In this document: piece after piece, positions 1 to 5,178 of the stretch
Numbering within the stretch: position 1 is the first letter of the stretch
Layout of the letters: every line of letters starts with the position of its first letter
NCBI GenBank assembly: GCA_022566975.1
Contig: JADFHV010000107.1
Span: 1-7,365, forward strand
Direction: 5' to 3'
Length of the DNA: 7,365 nucleotides
From: Chloroflexota bacterium
Lineage (GTDB): Bacteria; Chloroflexota; Dehalococcoidia; SAR202; UBA11138
The notes under the pieces: generated by a model
The model's input: the letters and a program-made list of their open reading frames with translations, nothing else
The model's database searches: none
Told to the model about the DNA's origin: nothing
Program-made: the position numbers and the translations under genes

Positions 1-293
1 GTTATCTCTGGGGCGCGGCCCATGGGTACCTCGCCGACGACGGTTAGATACGCCGGGAGCCCCTCGGTGGCTCCGAAGGTATCGCTGGCGCGCACCGAGA
101 AGCCGTCCATCGTCCGTCGCGCGAGGGCGCGAGGGAAGGACGGCAGGGCCTCCGGGGAGCGGACGGGTTCCGCGGCGACTCGCCCCAGCGCATCGGAGGT
201 TGGGCTCAGCTCCAGTTCGACATGGGGTGAGAGGTGCTCCCTGAGGACCACCAACGCCTCATCGGGCGCCAGCACGTTGAAGAACTCGGCCAT
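1..293 (-). CDS. moeA: Molybdopterin molybdenumtransferase MoeA, N-terminal 97 codons (runs off the left edge)
   Basis: MoeA inserts molybdate into adenylylated molybdopterin in the last step of molybdenum cofactor synthesis, in the cytoplasm. I translated this stretch directly. It has the MoeA N-terminal pattern: an ALGRV block (residues 35-39), an SPEALPSFPR block (46-55), TMDGFSVRA (61-69), DTFGA (71-75) and GEVPMG (87-92). The family is usually about 400 residues, so roughly a quarter is visible. The ATG at 293-291 is the first possible start because an in-frame TGA lies two codons upstream; the Shine-Dalgarno is weak (GAAAG). A good sigma-70 promoter lies just upstream, so it can be transcribed independently of vapBC. 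Oddity: the normally compact FPRS-T/A-MDG loop carries four extra residues (about A56-R59), and the usual serine is arginine. Family assignment is firm; whether the enzyme is active cannot be judged from this fragment. Confidence 0.88.
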   Translation of the reverse strand, partial: MAEFFNVLAPDEALVVLREHLSPHVELELSPTSDALGRVAAEPVRSPEALPSFPRALARRTMDGFSVRASDTFGATEGLPAYLTVVGEVPMGRAPEI

Positions 294-320
294 CTTTCAC
301 GCCATAGGTCGGGTCGTGTG

Positions 321-349
321 ATTATAAGGGCTCCCGGAGGACCGGGCAA
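321..349 (-). promoter_or_regulatory. Sigma-70-type promoter for moeA
   Basis: On the minus strand, -35 TTGCCC (349-344) is separated by exactly 17 bases from a perfect -10 TATAAT (326-321). Transcription would start near 314, giving a leader of about 20 bases before the moeA ATG. The spacer contains an inverted repeat, CCCGG and CCGGG separated by four bases (333-346), which could be an operator but has no T-tract and does not look like a terminator. Confidence 0.65.
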
Positions 350-404
350 TCGGCGGCTTCCGAGCAGGTGCGGGGGAGACGAGCGCGGGAGCCAGCCGAC
401 GGCC

Positions 405-806
405 CTATGGGCCTGTGCGGACCTCCACGCCGTCCCGTGGGAACCGCTCGTCAAGCGAGTAAATGACCCGGCTGCCGGCCGACCGTGCGGCCGCCCAGAC
501 CATGGCGTCCGCGAAGGAGACTCGTCCCGACGGTCGGCACAGGATGAGTGCCTGTAGCACAAGTCCCTTGTCCAGGGAGAAGACAGAGATGTTCCGCTTC
601 TGAACGAAGGTCATCAGGTGGTCAACCACCATGTCGCGGGGTATCTGGTACACCGATGTCAGCACATATCCTGTCTCGGCCAGCACAACGTCGGTGACCT
701 CGAGGTCGTCGAGGCGATCGATGATCTGCGCCGCTTGCTCCGCCAGCTCGGGTGGGTCGTCGGTGAGGTAGCGGACTACCATACTCGTGTCCACGAAGCC
801 GCTCAA
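405..806 (-). CDS. vapC: VapC-family PIN-domain ribonuclease toxin
   Basis: PIN-domain toxins of VapBC pairs are Mg-dependent endoribonucleases, usually cutting tRNA or rRNA, and are held inactive by the cognate antitoxin. The protein is 133 residues, typical for the family. Acidic PIN residues are in place: D6 in FVDTS, E44 in LAETG, D100 in SFADAM and D119 in YSLDERF. I place the start at TTG 806-804, which overlaps the TGA stop of the upstream antitoxin gene (TTGA), with a GGGAGA ribosome-binding site nine bases before it. The frame stays open further upstream, but those extra residues lie inside the antitoxin gene and precede the normal PIN N-terminus. The overlap implies translational coupling and a shared transcript. 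RNA target is unknown. Confidence 0.87.
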   Translation of the reverse strand: MSGFVDTSMVVRYLTDDPPELAEQAAQIIDRLDDLEVTDVVLAETGYVLTSVYQIPRDMVVDHLMTFVQKRNISVFSLDKGLVLQALILCRPSGRVSFADAMVWAAARSAGSRVIYSLDERFPRDGVEVRTGP

Positions 807-1081
807 GGAGTCCGGTCTCCCGGGGCGAGCTTTTCTTCTGCCGCCGTGCTCCAGGCGGTCCGTCGGGCCTCGTCCCACGGTTCGCCGGCGGGGGCGTTTC
901 GCTTTACGTAGCTCGCTAGACTGCCTTTCAGGGTCTTGTTGTGCTCCGGCGGGACGAAATAGACCTCCACGTGGTCGTCAACGAGCCGTGACAGCGCGAG
1001 CCATCCGGGCTCTACGCCTAGGCCATCACGAATCTTCTTTGGTATGACGATCTGGCCCTTCGGGCCTACTTTGCTGGCCAT
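803..1081 (-). CDS. vapB: AbrB/MazE/SpoVT-type antitoxin of the VapBC pair
   Basis: This small DNA-binding antitoxin would neutralise the adjacent PIN toxin and autorepress the operon. It has 92 residues. Residues 3-45 match the swapped-hairpin AbrB fold, with KVGPKGQIVIPKKIRDGLG followed by a PG turn (25-26) and a DDHVEVYFVP strand. The C-terminal part (about 50-92), with LKGSLASYV and a W-x3-AR-x2-AW helix, is the likely toxin-binding tail. The start is ATG 1081-1079; its Shine-Dalgarno is poor (an AGAG about ten bases upstream). The stop overlaps the toxin start. The antitoxin-first order and the overlap are standard for type II pairs. Confidence 0.86.
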   Translation of the reverse strand: MASKVGPKGQIVIPKKIRDGLGVEPGWLALSRLVDDHVEVYFVPPEHNKTLKGSLASYVKRNAPAGEPWDEARRTAWSTAAEEKLAPGDRTP

Positions 1082-1120
1082 GGTATTACTCTAATAGTAT
1101 AGTACAATTCGGATGTAATA

Positions 1121-1148
1121 AATATAACCACCGAGGGAACGAGGTCAA
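1121..1148 (-). promoter_or_regulatory. vapBC promoter with AT-rich leader
   Basis: On the minus strand, -35 TTGACC (1148-1143) and -10 TATATT (1126-1121) are 16 bases apart, each matching consensus at 5 of 6 positions. Predicted start is near 1114, about 33 bases before the vapB ATG. The leader is unusually AT-rich for the window and holds a tandem ATAGT repeat (1094-1103) and a TACT/AGTA inverted repeat (1087-1099), plausible contacts for the AbrB-like antitoxin. A second possible -10, TATACT, lies within the leader but has no good -35. Confidence 0.6.
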
Positions 1149-1188
1149 CGGGGCCGCCGGAGGATCTTTTCAGGGACGTAAAACAGCC

Positions 1189-2811
1189 CTAAAGCCCCAG
1201 GACGTTGCCCTTGTCGTCCACGTCGAGGGCTCGGGGCGCCCCGGGCAGGCCGGGCAACGTCATCATGTTGCCGGCTATCGGGTAGATGAACCCGGCCCCG
1301 AGCGAGGCCCGGACGTCGGAGACCTCGAAGGTGTAGCCGCTGGGCCGGCCCTTCAGCCTGGGGTTGTGAGACAGGGAGAGGTGGGTCTTCGCCATGCACA
1401 CAGGCAAGGTGCCCCACCCCAGCTCCTCGTAGGTCTTGAGCAGCCTTCGTGCCGATGGGCTCCACTGGACCCCGTCGGCGCCGTAGACCTTGGTAGCCAG
1501 CGCGTCGACCTTCTCTTCGATGCCGGCCGTCTCGGGATAGAGGTAGGAGACCTTTCCGTCGCCGTGGTCCGCGGCCCTCACGACGGCTTGCGCCAGCTCC
1601 TCGCCGCCGGCGCCGCCTTCGGCGAAGACCCTGCTCTCGACGGCGGCGTAGGCCCCGGCGGCCTCCGCTCGCTCCCTCACGATGGCCAACTCTCCGTCGG
1701 TGTCCGACGGGAAACGGTTCATCGCCACCACCACGGGGAGTCCGAAGTCCTTAACGACGCCGATCAGGTGCTCCAGGTTGACGATCCCCCTCTGAACCGC
1801 CTCTTCGTTGGGTGACTCCAGCTCCCGCACCCGTACGCCGCCGTGCGACTTCAGGGCCTTGACGGTCGCGACCATCACGACCGCGTCAGGCTCCAGATCG
1901 TTGAAACGGGCCTTGATGTGCATGAACTTCTCGAAACCCAGGTCGGCGCCGAACCCGGCCTCAGTCACCACGTAGTCGGCGTAGCCGAGGGCCAGACGGT
2001 CGGCCACCACGGAGGAGCAGCCGTGTGCGATATTGCCGAAGGGGCCCGTGTGTACTATGACGGGCTGGCCTTCGGTGGTCTGTACCAGGTTGGGCTGGAT
2101 GGCGTAGCGCAGCAGCGACATCATCGAGCCGACCGCACCCACGTCGTCGGCCGTGACGGGAGCGCCGTCCCCCGTGAACCCGACGATCATCTTGCTCAGT
2201 CGAGTCCTCAGGTTGGCAAGGTCCGACGACAGGGCCAGGACGGCCATGATCTCGGAGGCGGTGACGATGTCGAAGCCGGACTCGCGCACGGGCCCGTTGG
2301 CGGAGCCGCCGATGCCCGTCACAATGGTTCGGAGCGCACGGTCCTCGACGTCGGTGACGCGGCGCCAGGTTATGCCGCTGGGGTCGAGGCCGGGGACCTG
2401 TCCCCGCTGGGCCGCGTTGTCCGTCAGTGCGGCCAGCAGGTTGTGGGCCGAGCCCACGGCGTGGGCGTCTCCAGTCAGGTGTATGTTGATCTCGTCCTCG
2501 GGCTCGGCGCGAGACCTGTCACCGCCGGTGCCGCCCCCCTTGATACCAAAGATGGGGCCGAGGGACGGCTCCCGTATGGTCGCCGCCGCACGATGGCCCA
2601 GGCGTCCAAGCCCTTGGGTGAGACCGATGGTCGTGGTGGTCTTGCCCTCGCCGGCCCTGGTCGGCGTCATCGCCGTCACCAGGACAAGCTTTCCTCGATG
2701 GCCGTCCGTCCGAATCGCTTCCAGCGGGACTTTGGCTTTGTAGTGGCCGTAGGGGACTATGGCCTGGCGGTCCAGACCCAGGGATTCGGCGATCTCGGCT
2801 ATCGGTCGCAT
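1189..2811 (-). CDS. fhs: Formate-tetrahydrofolate ligase (10-formyl-THF synthetase)
   Basis: Fhs catalyses ATP-dependent joining of formate to tetrahydrofolate, giving 10-formyl-THF for purine synthesis or the acetyl-CoA pathway; it is cytosolic and usually homotetrameric. The 540-residue protein is slightly shorter than the usual 555-560 and is collinear throughout. It has the P-loop-like PTRAGEGKTT (50-59), REPSLGP (80-86), LTGD (112-115), GPFGNIAHG (256-264), TEAGFGADLG (283-292), VATVKALKSHGG (314-325), FPSDT (367-371), YGADGV (443-448) and the GLPGAPRA C-terminal block. The ATG at 2811 follows GGAGG by four bases. Oddities: the glycine-rich signature at 89-99 reads GIKGGGTGGDR where the family has GGAAGGGY, the following QV-x-PM stretch is also changed, and a commonly tryptophan position appears to be F396. 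No frameshift explains this. The overall family call is secure; full catalytic competence is less so. Confidence 0.93.
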   Translation of the reverse strand: MRPIAEIAESLGLDRQAIVPYGHYKAKVPLEAIRTDGHRGKLVLVTAMTPTRAGEGKTTTTIGLTQGLGRLGHRAAATIREPSLGPIFGIKGGGTGGDRSRAEPEDEINIHLTGDAHAVGSAHNLLAALTDNAAQRGQVPGLDPSGITWRRVTDVEDRALRTIVTGIGGSANGPVRESGFDIVTASEIMAVLALSSDLANLRTRLSKMIVGFTGDGAPVTADDVGAVGSMMSLLRYAIQPNLVQTTEGQPVIVHTGPFGNIAHGCSSVVADRLALGYADYVVTEAGFGADLGFEKFMHIKARFNDLEPDAVVMVATVKALKSHGGVRVRELESPNEEAVQRGIVNLEHLIGVVKDFGLPVVVAMNRFPSDTDGELAIVRERAEAAGAYAAVESRVFAEGGAGGEELAQAVVRAADHGDGKVSYLYPETAGIEEKVDALATKVYGADGVQWSPSARRLLKTYEELGWGTLPVCMAKTHLSLSHNPRLKGRPSGYTFEVSDVRASLGAGFIYPIAGNMMTLPGLPGAPRALDVDDKGNVLGL

Positions 2812-2817
2812 GCGACC
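2804..2817. repeat. Perfect 14-bp palindrome spanning the fhs start codon
   Basis: GGTCGCATGCGACC is identical on both strands and includes the fhs ATG at its centre. It sits next to the GGAGG ribosome-binding site. It could be a repressor site or simply chance; having no loop, it is a poor RNA hairpin. Confidence 0.5.
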
Positions 2818-2826
2818 TCCGTGCCT

Positions 2827-2838
2827 TCAAGGCCTTGA
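2827..2838. repeat. Perfect 12-bp palindrome in the fhs/dehydrogenase divergent region
   Basis: TCAAGGCCTTGA reads the same on both strands. It overlaps the -35 box of the plus-strand dehydrogenase promoter and lies in the fhs 5' leader, so a protein bound here could affect both genes. Regulatory function is inferred only from position. Confidence 0.5.
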
Positions 2839-2863
2839 TGGGAGACCGAGCGAATTGTAGCAT
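2835..2863 (+). promoter_or_regulatory. Promoter of the zinc dehydrogenase gene
   Basis: TTGATG (2835-2840) and TAGCAT (2858-2863), 17 bases apart, each match the sigma-70 consensus at 4 of 6 positions. Transcription would begin near 2870, about 32 bases before the ATG at 2902. Its -10 box overlaps the opposite-strand fhs -10. Confidence 0.5.
2854..2862 (-). promoter_or_regulatory. Extended -10 promoter for fhs
   Basis: The minus strand reads TGCTACAAT: a 5-of-6 -10 box (2859-2854) with the TGn extension. No good -35 lies 16-18 bases upstream, as is usual for extended -10 promoters. Predicted start is near 2847, leaving about 36 bases of leader containing GGAGG. Confidence 0.55.
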
Positions 2864-2901
2864 AGGCGTCAAAATAGGCCGTGTGCTGGACGGGGAATGT
2901 T

Positions 2902-3921
2902 ATGAAGAGCATCGTTTTCCTCGGGAACAGAGAGCTGGAGATCAGGGAGCTACCGGAGCCTGCGCCCGGCCCGGGCGAGGTGGTCATCGCCATGAAGGCG
3001 TCCGGCCTGTGCGGCAGCGACCTGCATCAATATCGTCCGCTCAAGGAGAACCGGGCCAGCCTCAGAGTGGCCGGCCACGAGCCGTGTGGCGTGATATCCG
3101 AGATCGGCCCCGGAGTAACGGACGTCGGCGTTGGAGACCGGGTGATGATGCACCACTACACCGGCTGCGGCCGGTGCTCCATGTGCCGCGTCGGCTACAC
3201 ACAGATGTGCAGTGTCCATCACGAGGTATATGGCGCCACAAAGGACGGTGGCCACGAGGACTTCATGCTGGCGCCTGCCTCCACGTGCGTCGCTTTGCCG
3301 GAGAGCCTCTCCTTCGCCGACGGCGCCGCCTGCGCCTGTGGCACGGGAACGGCCTTCCACGCCGTGAAGCGCCTGGGTATCACAGGGGTCGATACGATCG
3401 CCATCGTCGGCCAGGGGCCCGTAGGGCTGAGCGCCACCATGTTCGCCGCGGCGCTGGGCGCGAGGGTGATCGCCGTTGACGTAATCGCGGAGCGTCTGGA
3501 GCTGGCCAGAAAGCTGGGCGCCGATGTGACCATAGACGCGAGCAAAGATGGTACGGTCGAGGCAGTCCTTGAGCTAACGGGGGGCGAGGGTGCAGATGCC
3601 GCGCTGGACGCCACCGGCATACCCCACGTCCGCAACGACGCGATGGACAGTGTCAGGAACTGGGGTAGGGTCTGCCTGGTAGGCGAGGGCGGCCAGACCT
3701 CCTTCGATGTCAGCCGCCAGATCATCCACAAGCAGCTCACCGTCTACGGGTCCTGGACATTCAGCCTCGGCGGGCTTGCTGAGGTGGCGGAGTTCGTCGT
3801 GCGGCGCGACGTGCCGATCAGCGAGCTTATCACTCATCGGTTCCCGCTCGACCAGGCCGTAGAGGCGTATCGGCTCTTCGACGAGGGAAAGACCGGCAAA
3901 GTCGTCTTCGAGTGGGAGTAG
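2902..3921 (+). CDS. Zinc-dependent medium-chain alcohol/polyol dehydrogenase
   Basis: This is an NAD(P)-linked oxidoreductase that interconverts an alcohol or polyol with the matching carbonyl; the substrate cannot be read from sequence. The protein has 339 residues from ATG 2902, chosen because GGGGA precedes it by six bases; an upstream in-frame GTG at 2881 has no comparable site and adds seven residues atypical of the family. Catalytic zinc ligands are probably C37 (GLCGSD), H59-E60 (GHEP) and C144 or C146. The structural zinc lobe is complete: C89, C92, C95 and C103. The Rossmann motif GQGPVGL starts at 170, and D193 at the end of strand 2 favours NAD over NADP. The closest relatives in layout are threonine, sorbitol and alcohol dehydrogenases. 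It is divergent from fhs and convergent with the aminotransferase. Confidence 0.88.
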   Translation: MKSIVFLGNRELEIRELPEPAPGPGEVVIAMKASGLCGSDLHQYRPLKENRASLRVAGHEPCGVISEIGPGVTDVGVGDRVMMHHYTGCGRCSMCRVGYTQMCSVHHEVYGATKDGGHEDFMLAPASTCVALPESLSFADGAACACGTGTAFHAVKRLGITGVDTIAIVGQGPVGLSATMFAAALGARVIAVDVIAERLELARKLGADVTIDASKDGTVEAVLELTGGEGADAALDATGIPHVRNDAMDSVRNWGRVCLVGEGGQTSFDVSRQIIHKQLTVYGSWTFSLGGLAEVAEFVVRRDVPISELITHRFPLDQAVEAYRLFDEGKTGKVVFEWE

Positions 3922-3925
3922 ACTC

Positions 3926-3942
3926 CCTCCCGCAACGGGAGG
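3926..3942 (+). terminator. Hairpin just after the dehydrogenase stop codon
   Basis: Seven-base-pair GC-rich arms CCTCCCG and CGGGAGG flank a CAA loop, four bases past the TAG. It lacks the T-tract of a classical intrinsic terminator, so it may stabilise the 3' end or be part of the intergenic repeat cluster. Confidence 0.4.
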
Positions 3943-3986
3943 CAGGACTTGCTCGACCCTAACGGGCGCGGACCCGGGACTCGATC

Positions 3987-4010
3987 CCCTCTCCCTTTGA
4001 TGGGAGAGGG
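3987..4010. repeat. Perfect 9-bp inverted repeat (intergenic palindromic unit)
   Basis: Arms CCCTCTCCC and GGGAGAGGG are separated by TTTGAT. From memory this matches a widespread intergenic palindrome often followed by CCAGGGTGAGGGTGA; here that tail appears at 4196-4210, displaced by about 185 bases. It may also help end transcription between the convergent genes. Confidence 0.6.
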
Positions 4011-4199
4011 CCAGTGCCTTGTCACATCTCTTATTAAGGCTCTTAGCGATTGATCGACGCTGTTATTCTGAGGAGCGGAGCGACGAAGAATCTGGTGTGG
4101 GGGCCTATTGACGGTAGGTCGTGCAACGCCCCAACCCCTCCAGATTCTTCACTACCGTTCAGAATGACATTGAGCAAATCATCCGTGATACAGCACCAG
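4011..4199. mobile_element. Possible short insertion splitting a palindromic repeat, flanked by CCAG
   Basis: CCAG at 4011-4014 ends the left half of the repeat and CCAG at 4196-4199 begins its expected tail, as though 4015-4195 had been inserted with a 4-base target duplication. The insert ends are weakly inverted: TGCCTTGTCAC against TGCTGTATCAC on the opposite strand, 8 of 11 matching. No coding sequence is present. This interpretation depends on recalling the uninterrupted repeat. Confidence 0.3.
4062..4168. repeat. MITE-like element with imperfect terminal inverted repeats
   Basis: The left end begins GTTATTCTGA and runs to GAAGAATCTGG (4085-4095). The right end is CCAGATTCTTC (4140-4150) through TCAGAATGAC (4159-4168), the inverted complement with a few changes. 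The unit is about 107 bases with a 44-base centre and no ORF of note. Repeats with ATTCTGA...GAAGAATCT arms are common intergenic elements in several bacterial groups (recalled knowledge). No obvious target duplication flanks it. Confidence 0.65.
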
Positions 4200-4211
4200 G
4201 GTGAGGGTGAC

Positions 4212-5132
4212 CTACCGCCCCGCTTGCTGGAGGGCCTGCCCCACGATGTCGACGCCGACCATCTCGCTCCAGGCGGCCAGGAGCTGCATGCTGATCGGCC
4301 CCGGGACCTCGTCGCCGATCTGGCGGCCGTCCACGGTCCCTACAGGCAGGAGCTGGTAGAGGCTGTTGGCCAGGAAGGTCTCGTCCGCGGTATAGGCGTC
4401 GTAGGGCTGCAGGGCCTCCTCGACTATCGGGATGCCTAGCTGGTCTGCAAGCTCGAAGACGACCATCCGGGAGATGCCCTGCAGGATGTTCGAGTCTCCG
4501 GGAGTCCTGATAACCCCGTCCGTGACTACGAAGAAGTTGGCGCCTACGTTCTCGGCGATGTCACCGTCCTGGTCCAGGAGCACAGGGTGGGCGTCGGGGT
4601 CGACGTCGGCGGTCTGGAGTTGCGCCAGGACGAAGTTACCACGGCTGTAGTGCTTGGCTTTGGGGTCCAGCGACGAGCTGGAGTAGCCGCGCACCGATGG
4701 GAACACCACAGAGGCGCCCTTCTCGTACCCGTTCGCGTATCCGCTCAGGTCTATGGGCGAGACCATGTTGATCACCGTCGGAGTCAACGGCTCCAGGACA
4801 CCGCCCTGGGTGGCGGTCGCCGGGGTCCCACGGGTCACCACCTGGCGGACCATGTAGTCGCGCCCGGGCTGACGCATGGGCTCGTTGCGCCGCACCAGCT
4901 CCTCGGTGATCTCTGTCATCTCGTCCTTGCTGAGCCCACAGTCGATGCGGACGTACTGGAGCGAGCGGTACAGCCGGTCCAGGTGCTCCTTCAGCCTGAA
5001 GATCCTACCGTCGAAGGTACGCTCCACGTCGAAGACGGCATCGCCCATAGTGAAACCCCTGTCGAAGGGGTCGATCTTGACCTCACCGTTGGGCACCCAC
5101 TCGCCGTTGAAGTACGCTATGTGCTCAGCCAT
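4212..5132 (-). CDS. Class IV (fold-type IV) PLP-dependent aminotransferase
   Basis: This is a cytosolic transaminase of the branched-chain / D-amino-acid aminotransferase superfamily. The protein has 306 residues from ATG 5132, with a GAGAGGGGG ribosome-binding site about eight bases upstream. Visible family features are DRGFTMGDAVFDVER (24-38), RLKEHLDRLYRS (47-58), the PLP-lysine K160 in SLDPKAK, the PLP-ring glutamate E194 in IAENVGANFF, NILQGISR (215-222, usually LPGITR) and DETFLANS (250-257). The FDV and DGRIFRL text resembles (R)-amine transaminases as much as IlvE, so branched-chain amino acids are only one possible substrate; an aminodeoxychorismate lyase role is less likely. It begins 46 bases after the lipoprotein stop, probably on the same transcript; I see no strong promoter in that gap. 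Confidence 0.85.
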   Translation of the reverse strand: MAEHIAYFNGEWVPNGEVKIDPFDRGFTMGDAVFDVERTFDGRIFRLKEHLDRLYRSLQYVRIDCGLSKDEMTEITEELVRRNEPMRQPGRDYMVRQVVTRGTPATATQGGVLEPLTPTVINMVSPIDLSGYANGYEKGASVVFPSVRGYSSSSLDPKAKHYSRGNFVLAQLQTADVDPDAHPVLLDQDGDIAENVGANFFVVTDGVIRTPGDSNILQGISRMVVFELADQLGIPIVEEALQPYDAYTADETFLANSLYQLLPVGTVDGRQIGDEVPGPISMQLLAAWSEMVGVDIVGQALQQAGR

Positions 5133-5178
5133 CAAAGGCCCCCTCTCTCGTTTCTCGTACCATAACGACCCATATTAC

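Noticed and set aside
22..321. Plus-strand open frame over the moeA start region
   Set aside because: The minus-strand translation is clearly MoeA; the plus-strand product is a low-complexity Arg/Ser-rich antisense artefact.
807..878. Upstream extension of the VapC toxin to an ATG at 878
   Set aside because: The extra residues lie wholly within the antitoxin gene in another frame and precede the PIN fold; the overlapping TTG with a ribosome-binding site is more consistent.
1082..1188. Search for an intrinsic terminator after fhs
   Set aside because: No stem of adequate length followed by a T-tract is present; only the vapBC promoter and its leader were found.
1843..2838. Long open plus-strand frame of over 300 codons opposite fhs
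   Set aside because: It is antisense to a strongly conserved enzyme, has no family resemblance, and is what high GC with biased third positions produces on the opposite strand.
3970..3993. GGGATCGAGTCCC on the minus strand resembles a tRNA T-arm
   Set aside because: The T-loop first base and stem length do not fit, and no acceptor, anticodon or D-arm sequence lies at the right distance on either side.
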